Assembly (NCBI GenBank): GCA_036377595.1
Contig: DASUYB010000132.1
Coordinates: 52,558 to 116,557 of the forward strand
Source: Longimicrobium sp.
GTDB lineage: Bacteria > Gemmatimonadota > Gemmatimonadetes > Longimicrobiales > Longimicrobiaceae
Length of the DNA: 64,000 nt
Reading direction: 5' to 3'
A model generated the notes under the pieces. The model saw only the letters and a list, made by a program, of their open reading frames with translations. It was not told the DNA's origin and did not search any database. Made by a program: the position numbers and the translations under genes. How positions within the stretch are numbered: position 1 is the first letter of the stretch; each line of letters begins with the position of its first letter. Shown piece by piece: positions 41,475-50,148 of the stretch.

Positions 41475-42014
41475 ATGCCGAGATACATCGCCCTCCTGCG
41501 CGCCATCAACGTCGGCGGCCACACGGTGAAGATGGACAAGCTGCGCAAGCTGTTCGAGGAGATGGACTTCGCGAACGTGGAGACGTTCATCGCCAGCGGC
41601 AACGTGATCTTCGAGGCGAAGGAGAAGGACGCGGCGAAGCTGGAGAAGAACATCGAGGCGCACCTGGAGAAGGCGCTCGGCTACGCGGTGGGGACGTATC
41701 TCCGCACGCCGGACGAGCTGAAGGCCGCGGCCGATCACGAGCCTTTCCCGCGCGCGGACGGCGATGGGACCTACGTCATCTTCGTCCGCGACGAGCCCGG
41801 CGCCGACGCGAAGAAGCGCCTCGCCGCGCTGGAGTCGGACGACGACCGCTTCGCCGTCCACGCGCGGGAGGTCTACTGGTGGCGGCGGAACGGGCGGATG
41901 AGCGACTCGCTCATCACCGGCCCCCAGCTCGCGAAGGCCATCGGCCAACCCGGCACCAACCGCAACCTCACCACCGTGCGCAAGATGGCCGCGAAGTACG
42001 CGGCGAAGGAGTAA
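41475..42014 (+). CDS. DUF1697 protein
   Basis: 179 residues of the DUF1697 family: MPRYIALLRAINVGGHTVKM, then LRKLFEEMDFANVETFIASG NV and, at the end, NRNLTTVRKMAAKYA. The pattern is very well conserved across bacteria; the domain has a ferredoxin-like fold and no settled function. Stands alone. Confidence 0.9.
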   Translation: MPRYIALLRAINVGGHTVKMDKLRKLFEEMDFANVETFIASGNVIFEAKEKDAAKLEKNIEAHLEKALGYAVGTYLRTPDELKAAADHEPFPRADGDGTYVIFVRDEPGADAKKRLAALESDDDRFAVHAREVYWWRRNGRMSDSLITGPQLAKAIGQPGTNRNLTTVRKMAAKYAAKE

Positions 42015-42106
42015 GAGATGGCAGACTGGCGTACGCGGATTCCGCGGATAACATTCGTGCGGTAGCTCACGTCGCCGCAAAGCTGCTGCCTTCACCTGGA
42101 GCGCCG

Positions 42107-42313
42107 ATGGACGAATCCCTTCCGCGTCTGGACAAGAAGGCGTTCTCCGTCGTTCCTGCCTTCGAGGAGGATGAGGAGATCGAGTACTGGCTGACGCGCA
42201 CGCCGATCGAGCGTCTCCGCCACGTTGAAACCCTGCGGCGCATGAACTATGGGGCTCTCGCTACCGCAAGACTTCAAAGAGTTCTTGAGCTTGTTAAGGT
42301 CCCATGGGGTTAG
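42107..42313 (+). CDS. Small partner protein of a nucleotidyltransferase pair
   Basis: 68 residues: LDKKAFSVVPAFEEDEEIEY, then WLTRTPIERLRHVETLRRMN and YGALATARLQRVLELV. This pattern (acidic patch, TPxERL, YGxxxTxRLQRVLE) is familiar as a small protein encoded directly before a nucleotidyltransferase. Its 3' end overlaps the next gene by 65 bp in another frame. It may act as the partner or antitoxin of that enzyme (inference). Confidence 0.72.
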   Translation: MDESLPRLDKKAFSVVPAFEEDEEIEYWLTRTPIERLRHVETLRRMNYGALATARLQRVLELVKVPWG

Positions 42314-42713
42314 GTACCTCCTCATTGGCGGCCACGCCGTGGCGTATTACGGATACCCGCGCGCCACGGGCGACCTGGACGTCTGGATCGCCGTAGACCC
42401 CGAGAACGCGGCCCGGACCGTCGAGGCCATCCGCGAGTTCGGGTTCGACACGCCCCAGCTCTCCGTCGGATTCTTCCTCGAAGACCGCAGCATGGTGCGA
42501 ATGGGCGAGCCGCCGCTTCGCATCGAGGTGCTGACCGTGGTTTCGGGGATAGAGTTCGATGAGGCGTATTCAGAGCGAGAGAGCGTGATCCTCGACGGCG
42601 AAGAAGTATCCCTCATCAGCCTGCGCGACCTCTTGAGAAACAAGCGCGCGAGCGGCCGGCCGAAGGATCTCGCGGATCTCGATTTTTTCGCGAGGCAGGA
42701 TCGCGGCAAATAG
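42249..42713 (+). CDS. MNT/AbiEii-like nucleotidyltransferase
   Basis: 154 residues with the nucleotidyltransferase core YLLIGGHAVAYYGYPRATGDLDVWI: the GG loop and the D-x-D metal pair. The C-terminal part (ISLRDLLRNKRASGRPKDLA) fits the DUF6036/AbiEii-like group that forms toxin-antitoxin-like pairs. It overlaps the small upstream gene by 65 bp, so the two are translationally linked. MNT-type enzymes can transfer AMP or other nucleotides to proteins or tRNA. Confidence 0.82.
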   Translation: MGLSLPQDFKEFLSLLRSHGVRYLLIGGHAVAYYGYPRATGDLDVWIAVDPENAARTVEAIREFGFDTPQLSVGFFLEDRSMVRMGEPPLRIEVLTVVSGIEFDEAYSERESVILDGEEVSLISLRDLLRNKRASGRPKDLADLDFFARQDRGK

Positions 42714-42794
42714 GCGCCGTCCCTCCCCCGCCCCGTTCCCAATCCCTTGCGGCGTCGATAGATTCATGCGCCCAATCCACCCCGGAAGGACGCA

Positions 42795-44138
42795 TTGGAC
42801 CAGACTCGCACCACGCTCGTTGAAGGGCTCATCGCCCGCTTCCCGCACATCCCCCGCGAGGCGGTTCTCAAGGAGGACCTCCTTCGCACCGGCATCGCGT
42901 TCGACGACTCGGCGCTGACCGACAACCTCGACGGCGAGGTCAAGCCCAAGTCGTACTTCATCTTCTCGTTCGACCAGAAGCCGCTGGCGCAGCTCGGCGA
43001 GGCCGCCCGGCGCCGCCCGCCCGAGGAGATCGCGCTCACCGGCGGGCCGTACGAGCTGCGCCGCACCATCGTCTCCGTGCGCGTGAACCCCGACTCGCCG
43101 TACCGCGTGGCGCGCGACGAGGCGGGCGGGCTGCGGCTGTCGCTGGAGGGGCGCACCGTCGCCGACGTGGGACTGCCGCCGATGCCCGAGTACTACCGGC
43201 ACACGCTGGCCAACGGGAAGACGGTGATGGAGACGGCGCCCACCATCCAGTGGGGCTACCTCATCTACCTGACCGTGCTGCGGCTTTGCCAGTACTTCGG
43301 CGCCAAGGAGGAGTGCCAGTACTGCGACATCAACCACAACTGGCGCCAGCACAAGCAGGAGGGCCGCCCCTACACCGGCGTGAAGCCCGTGGCCGACGTG
43401 CTCGAGGCGCTGGAGATCATCGACCGCTACGACACCGCCAAGGCCAGCAAGGCGTACACGCTCACCGGCGGCTCGGTGACGTCGAAGGTGGACGGGCTGG
43501 AGGAGGCGGACTTCTACGGCCGCTACGCGCAGGCCATCGAGGAGCGCTTCCCCAACCGCTGGATCGGCAAGGTCGTCGCCCAGGCGCTGCCGGTGGAGGA
43601 CGTACGCCGCTACAAGGAGTACGGGATCAAGATCTACCACCCCAACTACGAGGTGTGGGACAAGCGGCTGTTCGAGATCATCTGCCCGGGGAAGGAGCGC
43701 TACGTGGGCCGCGAGGAGTGGCACCGGCGCATCTTCGACGCGGCGGAGGTGTTCGGCGCGCGCTACGTGATCCCCAACTTCGTGGCCGGGGTGGAGATGG
43801 CGAAGCCGTTCGGGTTCCAGACGGTGGACGAGGCCATCGCCTCGACCGCCGAGGGGCTGGACTACTTCATGAGCCGCGGGGTGACGCCGCGCTTCACCAC
43901 CTGGTGCCCCGAGCCGGCCACGCCGCTGGGGCGCGACAACCCCGAGGGCGCGCCGCTGGAGTACCACATCCGGCTGCTGGAGGTGTACCGCGAGACGCTG
44001 GAGAAGCACGGCCTGAAGCCGCCGCCGGGGTACGGCGTGGCCGGCGCGGGGAACGCGGTGTTCTCCGTCAGCTCGTTCATGGACACCCTCCGCCCCGACG
44101 AGGTCACCGAGGAAGAGGCCGTTCCCGCCGCGGCGTGA
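42795..44138 (+). CDS. Radical SAM protein with unusual cysteine spacing
   Basis: 447 residues, TTG start behind GGAAGGA. The likely FeS cysteines are C165, C174 and C177 (LCQYFGAKEECQYCDIN), spacing C-x8-C-x2-C rather than C-x3-C-x2-C. The rest fits a radical SAM TIM barrel: KAYTLTGGSVTSKVDGLEEA as the GGE-like motif, then KVVAQALPVEDVRRYKEYGI and YVIPNFVAGVEMAKPFGFQT. An N-terminal domain of about 140 residues precedes the barrel. Not assigned to a known subfamily. A terminator follows at 44166. Confidence 0.82.
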   Translation: MDQTRTTLVEGLIARFPHIPREAVLKEDLLRTGIAFDDSALTDNLDGEVKPKSYFIFSFDQKPLAQLGEAARRRPPEEIALTGGPYELRRTIVSVRVNPDSPYRVARDEAGGLRLSLEGRTVADVGLPPMPEYYRHTLANGKTVMETAPTIQWGYLIYLTVLRLCQYFGAKEECQYCDINHNWRQHKQEGRPYTGVKPVADVLEALEIIDRYDTAKASKAYTLTGGSVTSKVDGLEEADFYGRYAQAIEERFPNRWIGKVVAQALPVEDVRRYKEYGIKIYHPNYEVWDKRLFEIICPGKERYVGREEWHRRIFDAAEVFGARYVIPNFVAGVEMAKPFGFQTVDEAIASTAEGLDYFMSRGVTPRFTTWCPEPATPLGRDNPEGAPLEYHIRLLEVYRETLEKHGLKPPPGYGVAGAGNAVFSVSSFMDTLRPDEVTEEEAVPAAA

Positions 44139-44439
44139 CCGCCGTCTCCTTGTGGATGGACATGGATCGGCCCCGCTCCGGAACCTCCGGAGCGGGGCCG
44201 ATCTGCATCCGCGGACGATGCGCCGGGGCTCCAAGAGACGCCAGATCAGCCCTAATACGCCATCTGCGTTGATCTGCAACCTTGCCGTCCCATCCTGCCG
44301 AAATCAAACAGACGTCCGGCATACAGTCGCATCGCACGGGGTGAGCGCACGCTCTCAGCCGTTGAATATCTCCAGAAACAGACGTAATTTCATGTTGATC
44401 CGAAGCAGCCTCTCGCGTCATTCCCACAGGGAGAAGCAG
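44139..44439. other. Gap with terminator and RiPP-gene upstream region
   Basis: After the terminator (44166-44202) come about 235 bases without a gene. No promoter match is good enough to call. Confidence 0.5.
44166..44202 (+). terminator. Terminator of the radical SAM gene
   Basis: Perfect 16-bp stem ATCGGCCCCGCTCCGG / CCGGAGCGGGGCCGAT with a five-base loop. Confidence 0.88.
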
Positions 44440-44676
44440 ATGAAGAAGCTCAGGCTGGACCTCGATGCGCTCGCCGTCGACTCGTTCGACACGCACGCGC
44501 CGGCGGGGCGGCGCGGCACGGTAATGGGCAACATCGACCCGGACACGGTCGTAGTCGTGAACGCCGGCACCTTGGCGTGCAGCCAGAACTGCCTCGTCGC
44601 CGACACCGCGGGCGGCGACACCTGCGACCGGCGCTGCGAGCCGAGCATCGTCTGCCCCACCACCACCCCCGTGTGA
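44440..44676 (+). CDS. RiPP-like precursor peptide (orphan 4)
   Basis: 78 residues: MKKLRLDLDALAVDSFDTHA, then RRGTVMGN, a hydrophobic/Asp/Thr section (DPDTVVVVNAGTLACSQNCL) and a Cys/Thr-rich end (GGDTCDRRCEPSIVCPTTTP). Five cysteines and many Thr could form thioether rings if a dehydratase acts on it. GGGAG before ATG. This is the best example of the leader family in the window. No modification gene is near. Confidence 0.76.
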   Translation: MKKLRLDLDALAVDSFDTHAPAGRRGTVMGNIDPDTVVVVNAGTLACSQNCLVADTAGGDTCDRRCEPSIVCPTTTPV

Positions 44677-44987
44677 TCCCGAGTCCGGAAAAAGAACAAT
44701 CACACAGAGGCACGGAGTCGCAGAGGCACGGAGAACCAATTGCGGTCCTCCGTGCCTCTGTGTTCTCTGTGCCCGTGTGTGAAAAACCAGGATCGCAGAT
44801 GCCCGAACGATGTGTTGGGATCCGGTATGATGTCGGGGCGGCGATCACGGGCTCGCCGGATGCCGATCTTCGTTGAATATTTGGGGTACGATGCAAATGG
44901 TCTCGCGCCGCATGCCGGCCGGGACGCGGTTCACGATCCTCCCGACTTGCCCCCCCTGACCCACTCACGACGGCTCGGCTTCGGACA
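44677..44987. other. Gap between orphan 4 and the esterase gene
   Basis: Contains the hairpin at 44700-44782 and about 200 bases without recognised features. Confidence 0.5.
44700..44782. repeat. Hairpin with CAGAGGCACGGAG-word arms
   Basis: Arms 44700-44733 and 44748-44782, complementary with a few mismatches. Close relative of 22381-22467. Confidence 0.85.
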
Positions 44988-46199
44988 ATGACGACAACGC
45001 GGATTGCGGCGGCGCTGCTGGTGGCGCTGCTGGAGGCGGCGCTCTGGGCCTGGGCGCTCGGCCTGATGCCCCGCGCGGTGGACGGCGTGCGCAGGCGGCT
45101 GTATCCCCTGGCGCTGGCGCACCTGCTGGCGGCGGTCCTGTTCCTGGGCGGTGGATCGGCGCAGGCCGCGCGGCTGTTACGGGGCCGCGCGCCCGAACCC
45201 TTCGCCGCGTTCACGCCCAGCGGCGACCCCGGGCTGGCGCGCTGGATGGCCGCGCAGCGCCCGCGCCTCCCCCGCCCCGACGCGGCCGACCCCGCGCGGC
45301 TGGCGTCGTGGGCCGAAACCATGCGCGCGTACCTCGACACCACCGCGTTCCGCACCCCGCCGCCGGCCGACCCGCCGATCGCCGGCACGCCGCGGCTGCT
45401 CGAGCGCGTGCGGCTGGCGGGCGGGATCGAGCGGCGATTCGTCTCCGTGCCGGGGTTCGACGGCACGGCCATCCCCGGCTACCTGTTCGTGCCGCCCGGC
45501 CTGGCCCGCCGCCCCGCGGTGATAGTCATCCCTGGCCACGGCGAGGGGATCGTGGAGACGGCGGGGCTGGTGGACAGCTACCAGCACGCGGTCGCGCTGC
45601 GGCTGGCCGAGGCGGGGTTCGTCACCTACACGCCGGAGCTGCGCGGCTTCGGCTACCTGGGCGGCCGCATCGGCACGGACCACTCGGCGGTGGCGCAGAA
45701 CGCGCAGCTGGCCGGCACTTCGTACAAGGCGGTGGTGCTGCGCGACCTGCGCGCCGTGTCGGCGTGGATGGCCGCGCAGCCGGAGGTCGACACCGCGCGG
45801 ATGGGCGTTTCCGGCGTGTCGTACGGCGGGGAGATGTCGGTGGCGCTGGCGGCCATGGAGCCGCGCTTCCGGGCCGTGGTGGCGCAGGGATTCGAGGGCG
45901 GCACCGGCCCGCTGCGGCCGCGAACCGCCACGGAGCCCATGCCCTTCCACGGCTGTCACGAGACGCTGCTGGCCAACCGCGACCTGTGGCAGGAGGACCT
46001 GTTCCTGCTGGTGAGCCCGCGGCCGATGCTGATGGTGACCGGCAGCGACGACCTCCCGGCCGACCCCGGGCTGACGGACCTGCTCCGCGGCGTCTACCGC
46101 GCCGCGGGTCGCCCAGACGGCTTCCAGTCCGCTGTCCGCGAGGGCGGGCACGAGTACTTCGCCGAGCCCGCCATCGCCTTTTTCCGCGCGCACCTGTAG
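44988..46199 (+). CDS. Membrane-anchored alpha/beta hydrolase (esterase/DLH type)
   Basis: 403 residues. Two N-terminal membrane segments (about 5-25 and 38-60) precede the hydrolase domain. Oxyanion/strand motif RRPAVIVIPGHGEGIVETAG, nucleophile elbow GVSGVSYGGEMSVALAAMEP (Ser in GVSYGG), acid near PMLMVTGSDDLPAD and final His in VREGGHEYFAEPA. This fits acetyl-xylan-esterase/dienelactone-hydrolase-like enzymes acting outside or at the inner membrane; the substrate is unknown. A perfect hairpin follows at 46229. Confidence 0.82.
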   Translation: MTTTRIAAALLVALLEAALWAWALGLMPRAVDGVRRRLYPLALAHLLAAVLFLGGGSAQAARLLRGRAPEPFAAFTPSGDPGLARWMAAQRPRLPRPDAADPARLASWAETMRAYLDTTAFRTPPPADPPIAGTPRLLERVRLAGGIERRFVSVPGFDGTAIPGYLFVPPGLARRPAVIVIPGHGEGIVETAGLVDSYQHAVALRLAEAGFVTYTPELRGFGYLGGRIGTDHSAVAQNAQLAGTSYKAVVLRDLRAVSAWMAAQPEVDTARMGVSGVSYGGEMSVALAAMEPRFRAVVAQGFEGGTGPLRPRTATEPMPFHGCHETLLANRDLWQEDLFLLVSPRPMLMVTGSDDLPADPGLTDLLRGVYRAAGRPDGFQSAVREGGHEYFAEPAIAFFRAHL

Positions 46200-46228
46200 C
46201 CTTATCCAAATCCTGAAAAACAGCAGGT

Positions 46229-46291
46229 CTCACGCAGAGCAGCAGAGGCAGCAGAGGTGAGTTCTCTGCTGCCTCTGCTGCTCTGCGTGAG
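46229..46291. repeat. Perfect 28-bp hairpin of CAGCAGAGG words
   Basis: Arms 46229-46256 and 46264-46291 are exact reverse complements, built from GCAGAG/CAGCAGAGG words, between the esterase (+) and ssrA (-). Confidence 0.9.
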
Positions 46292-46337
46292 GCAATTCTT
46301 TTTCTGGATTCGGGTATTCCATCAGCCCACAACAACG

Positions 46338-46376
46338 AAAGCCGGGCCCAGCATGATTGCTGAGCCCGGCTTTCGT
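46338..46376 (-). terminator. ssrA terminator
   Basis: GAAAGCCGGGC(C)CAGCA and TGCTGAGCCCGGCTTTC form a stem directly after the tmRNA 3' end (minus strand). Confidence 0.8.
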
Positions 46377-46380
46377 GAAG

Positions 46381-46752
46381 TGGAGATGCCGGGATTCGAA
46401 CCCGGGTCCGCCTACCGATCCCCCGCGACATCTACGTGCGTATCCACCCGTTCTGTTCTCCTCGCTCGCTCATCGGCCGGATGGAGGCCCCTCGCGAACC
46501 AGCCGTGCAAGTCTCGCCTGCGGCGTCACGGCGCCGAACGCAGGCCAGCCAGAATTTAGCGACACCCGGCGGCCCGCCTCAGGCGGGGCTGACCGACGGA
46601 TGGGAGGTAAGGAGCCCGTGAGGGCGTCTACTTACGCAGCCAGAGCGAAGTTATCGTTCGCGGTTACTGATTTCCCGGAGGTTTAACGAGTGCTCCGAGC
46701 ACCTCGGCACGCCGCCACGGCTTCACCGTACGCGTCGAAACCTGTCATCCCC
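46381..46752 (-). ncRNA. ssrA: tmRNA
   Basis: About 372 nt on the minus strand. The 5' end GGGGATGACAGGTTTCGACG and the 3' end GGTTCGAATCCCGGCATCTC with terminal CCA (46383-46381) form the tRNA-like domain: GGGGATG pairs with CATCTCC, and the T-arm carries CCGGGTTCGAATCCCGG. The tag frame (46661-46632) reads ANDNFALAA followed by TAA. tmRNA with SmpB frees stalled ribosomes and tags the unfinished protein for ClpXP-type proteases. The promoter is at 46808-46780; a short leader with a GTGTTT/AAACAC stem would be trimmed by RNase P. Confidence 0.95.
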
Positions 46753-46779
46753 ATGACCCGTGTTTTCAAACACGCTCCA

Positions 46780-46808
46780 AATCTAGCGGATGTGACCGAG
46801 CGTGTCAA
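46780..46808 (-). promoter_or_regulatory. ssrA promoter (TTGACA-17-TAGATT)
   Basis: On the minus strand TTGACA (46808-46803) and TAGATT (46785-46780) are 17 bp apart. The start site would be near 46773, about 21 nt before the mature 5' end. Confidence 0.88.
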
Positions 46809-47049
46809 TCTTACGTTCCTGCAACGATTTAGGTGACACGGCCGCAATGCGCAGGCCCGTTCGCCTCGCTCGCCGCCGCCCGACGAAACACTTGGCGAAT
46901 GGCACCCGGCGGCGCATTTTTCCGCCTGTTAACGTGCGACCCTTGCGATGCATCGGGGAAATCCCCGTCTTCCAATCCCCGGACTTCATTTGCGCCGCGC
47001 GGCAGCGTGCCGGTGGGCGCCGACACCCCCATTCCACGCGGAGGACAAA

Positions 47050-48108
47050 ATGAGCACGGACATTGGACAGGTCGACCTTGGCGCCGCACGCCACGTGGTG
47101 GCCGAAAGCACGCAGTACTTCTTCAGCGGCTGGAAGCCGATCTTCCAGGGCGTGGACCGCGCCGTGGGCACGGCGGACCTGGCCTTCGGTTTCGCCCACC
47201 CGGTCTGCCGCAAGCAGAACGTGAACGTGGTGCGGGTGTTCCTGGGCGACGACCGGATCCGCTTCCTGACGACCTCCAGCGCCCCGCCGATCCCCTACGT
47301 GAACAACAACGGGCGGACGATCAGCCGCACCATCTCCGAGTTCCTGAGCGAGGAAGAGAACGCCGAGGTCGTGCTGGCGGTCAACGCCAACTTCTCGTAT
47401 TACACGGGTTCGGACGTGTCGGGCAAGGAGTTCGTGCTGTTCGGCGCGGCGGTGCGCGACGAGACGGTCGTCTGCGACCCCGCGCTGGCGCCGTGGACGC
47501 AGGACAACGCGGGATGCCTTCCCTGCAACGACCAGAGCAAGGACGGGTGCGACGTTCCCGGGCCGGGCTACGCGGGCGCGGCGGCGCTCCTGATCCGGGA
47601 GGGCAACCGCGCCGAGATCGTGCTGGCGACCGCCGCGGACCCGGTGGACCTCTCGGACGTCCACACGGCCATCGCGGGGAGCGCGCAGCCCGCCAGGGGG
47701 TCGCTCTGCCCGCAGCCGCAGATCGTGCCGCTGAACCGCCTTCTCTGGAACGGCCACAACCAGGCGACGCCGCAGGAGATCCCGGAGGAGCTGGTGGCCG
47801 GACGCACCGCGGTGGGGCTGGGGGTGGCCGAGGGGGTGCGCTACCTGTACCTGATGACGCTGGACGGCCGCGAGGGCGACGCCTATCCGTACGGGGCCGG
47901 CTTCTACGACCTGGGCGAGTGGATGAAGATCGCCGGCGCGACCGACGCCATTCCGCTGGACGGCGGCGGCTCGTCGGTGATGGCCTGGCGCGCCGCCGAC
48001 GGCACGCTGGTGCACGCCGGCGTCCCCTACGGCGACGAGACCACCCCCGGCGTCGAGCGCGCGGTGGGGAACTTCTTCGGGGTGATCGCGCCGCGGCTGG
48101 GGGAGTAG
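47050..48108 (+). CDS. Phosphodiester glycosidase (NAGPA) family protein
   Basis: 352 residues. The C-terminal half has the NAGPA signature: AVGLGVAEGVRYLYLMTLDG R, GAGFYDLGEWMKIAGATDAI and PLDGGGSSVMAWRA. The N-terminal part shows IRFLTTSSAPPIPYVNNNGR and AVNANFSYYTG (cf. AINANFF in the family), and an insert with five cysteines (CDPALAPWTQDNAGCLPCND). Family members cleave phosphodiester-linked sugars, as in teichoic or capsule polymers. No signal peptide is seen, which is unusual. GAGG before ATG; a strong terminator follows. Confidence 0.83.
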   Translation: MSTDIGQVDLGAARHVVAESTQYFFSGWKPIFQGVDRAVGTADLAFGFAHPVCRKQNVNVVRVFLGDDRIRFLTTSSAPPIPYVNNNGRTISRTISEFLSEEENAEVVLAVNANFSYYTGSDVSGKEFVLFGAAVRDETVVCDPALAPWTQDNAGCLPCNDQSKDGCDVPGPGYAGAAALLIREGNRAEIVLATAADPVDLSDVHTAIAGSAQPARGSLCPQPQIVPLNRLLWNGHNQATPQEIPEELVAGRTAVGLGVAEGVRYLYLMTLDGREGDAYPYGAGFYDLGEWMKIAGATDAIPLDGGGSSVMAWRAADGTLVHAGVPYGDETTPGVERAVGNFFGVIAPRLGE

Positions 48109-48119
48109 GGGAGAAAGTC

Positions 48120-48155
48120 CCGAGTCCCGGGTGAATGCCCTCACCCGGGACTCGG
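48120..48155 (+). terminator. Terminator between convergent genes
   Basis: 15-bp perfect stem CCGAGTCCCGGGTGA / TCACCCGGGACTCGG with loop ATGCCC, then CTTCTTTG. Confidence 0.86.
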
Positions 48156-48215
48156 CTTCTTTGCTCTTCCTCGGACGAAATCCGGAATCTCACGCTGACG
48201 TCGTCCCGAGGCCAA

Positions 48216-50087
48216 TTACACCTTCGCCACCTTCGGCGCGCTGGCCACGCGGTTGCGGCCGTCGGCCTTGGCGCGGTAGAGCGCCTCGTCGGCCAGCTTC
48301 AGCACTTCGTCCGCGGTCGCCGTGCACTCGGGGCAGGCGGCGGCGCCGATCGACACCGTGACCGAGAGCGGGCGGCCGTTCCAGGTGACGGGGCGCGTCT
48401 CGATGCTGCGGCGCAGGCGCTCGCCCGCGTCCTGGCTGGCGCGCAGGCCCGTCTCGGGCATCAGCACCACGAACTCCTCGCCGCCCAGGCGCGCGGGGGT
48501 GTCCACGTCGCGCACCGTCTGGCGGACCACGGCGGCCACGTGCTGCAGCACCCGGTCGCCCGCGTCGTGCCCGTGCGTGTCGTTGAACTTCTTGAAGAAG
48601 TCCACGTCCAGCACCAGCACGCCGAAGGGCCGCGCGTAGCGGTCGAACACGTGCGACAGCGTGGCCAGCCGCTCCTGGAACGCGGCGCGGTTCGGCAGCC
48701 CGGTCAGCGCGTCGGTGTGCGCGCGGTGGTCCAGCGCCTCGTACTTGCGCGCGCTGCGCAGCGGCAGCGGCGCCATGGAGCAGAGCAGGCGCAGCAGCTC
48801 CGTTTCCTTCTCCCCGAACTTCGCCGGCTCCGGATGCCACGCGGCCACGGCGCCGATCGCGCGACCGTCCGCGACCAGCGGGAAGACGGCGGCGGAGCGC
48901 GGCGCCATCCGCCACGTCTCCCCGGCGGTGAGCAGCGGGAGCGACTCGCGCTCGCGGCGGAGGTCGTCGTAGCGGAGGTCGACCGCGTGCTTCATCGCCA
49001 GCGCCAGCCGCGAGTCGCCCTCGCCGAAGTCGGCGGCGAGCTGGGGCGACGGGCCGGTGTCGTCCACGTGCAGCACCTTTCCCCGCCCCGCCTCGTCCGG
49101 CCCCACGGCCACGGCCACCCCCGCCGCGCCCGTCCCCTGGCGGACCACTGCGGCCAGGCGCCGCGCGAACGCGTCCACCTCGATCTCCCCCGGCAGCGAA
49201 CGGGCGGCCTCGGCGATGGCGCGCACGCGGGCATCCTCGCTCGCCGCCTCGCCGCGCGACCGCAGCAGCGCGTGCACGGTGGTGAGGTGCTTCGCCGCGG
49301 CGACGGCGGCGGAATCCGCGCCGGGCGGCACCAGCCCCGGATATGCCAGCGCGAGCACGCCTTCGGGGAGATCGACGGGGACGACCAGCATCTCCTCCGC
49401 CCACGGCGCGGGGAGGTCGCGCTTGCCGCGGCGGACGTGCTGCGGCAGCTGCTCCTCCACCGCCCACTTGTACGGCGACCCTTCGAGCCCCACGACGGCG
49501 TCCGGCAGCGGCACCCCCGGCGCCGCCGCGCGCGCGACCAGCGACGCCGACCGCCACTCGCCGTCCGCGCGCCAGAGCGTGGCCTCGTGCGCGTCCGTGG
49601 CGCGGCGCACCATCTCCAGCGCGGTCTTCAGCACCGCATCGTCGTCCCCCTCCTCCCCAGCCACCACCGTCTCCCGCGGCTCCTCCACCGGCGGGGCGAC
49701 GGCGGGACGCGCGCGGCGCAGCAGCGACAGCCCGGCGGCGACCGCCAGGAGCAGCTCGTAGCGGGTGATGGAGACGAGGAATGGGGATGCGCGGTGCAGC
49801 CATTCGGCGCCGGGGACGAGGATCGCCGCCGCCGCCCAGCCGATCAGCAGGAGGCGGGTGGACGAGCGGCCGAGCGCCACCAGCCACGCCGCGGCCAGCG
49901 CGATCAGCGGCGAATCCGCCGAGCCGGTGGCGAAGAGGAGCGCGTGCAGCGCCGGCCACGCGGCCAGCGAGACGGCCGTTCGTCCCCCGCCGGAGCGCTG
50001 CACCCAGGCGGCGGCGAGCACCAGCGCGGCGATCGCCGCCACCATCCCCCACGCCGGGAGACGCGCGAAGGCCGCCAGCACCGCCAC
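48216..50087 (-). CDS. Membrane GAF-GGDEF diguanylate cyclase
   Basis: 623 residues from GTG 50087. About four membrane helices in residues 1-125, two GAF-like regions (about 150-270 and 290-440; FPLVADGRAIGAVAAWHPEP) and a C-terminal GGDEF domain with HTDALTGLPNRAAFQERL, DVDFFKKFNDTHGHDAGDRV and the active GGEEF in ARLGGEEFVVL. It should make cyclic di-GMP. No RxxD inhibitory site stands just before GGEEF. The frame is open upstream to about 50148, so another helix may be missing from this model. Confidence 0.9.
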   Translation of the reverse strand: MAVLAAFARLPAWGMVAAIAALVLAAAWVQRSGGGRTAVSLAAWPALHALLFATGSADSPLIALAAAWLVALGRSSTRLLLIGWAAAAILVPGAEWLHRASPFLVSITRYELLLAVAAGLSLLRRARPAVAPPVEEPRETVVAGEEGDDDAVLKTALEMVRRATDAHEATLWRADGEWRSASLVARAAAPGVPLPDAVVGLEGSPYKWAVEEQLPQHVRRGKRDLPAPWAEEMLVVPVDLPEGVLALAYPGLVPPGADSAAVAAAKHLTTVHALLRSRGEAASEDARVRAIAEAARSLPGEIEVDAFARRLAAVVRQGTGAAGVAVAVGPDEAGRGKVLHVDDTGPSPQLAADFGEGDSRLALAMKHAVDLRYDDLRRERESLPLLTAGETWRMAPRSAAVFPLVADGRAIGAVAAWHPEPAKFGEKETELLRLLCSMAPLPLRSARKYEALDHRAHTDALTGLPNRAAFQERLATLSHVFDRYARPFGVLVLDVDFFKKFNDTHGHDAGDRVLQHVAAVVRQTVRDVDTPARLGGEEFVVLMPETGLRASQDAGERLRRSIETRPVTWNGRPLSVTVSIGAAACPECTATADEVLKLADEALYRAKADGRNRVASAPKVAKV

Positions 50088-50148
50088 GTATGCGGCGCCG
50101 GCGGCGATCAGGGGGAGCGTGGCCTGCGACCGTCCGCTGGAGGGAATG

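Noticed and set aside
46381..46440. A tRNA gene
   Set aside because: The T-arm and CCA end belong to the tRNA-like domain of tmRNA. The 5' partner and the ANDNFALAA tag are present upstream.
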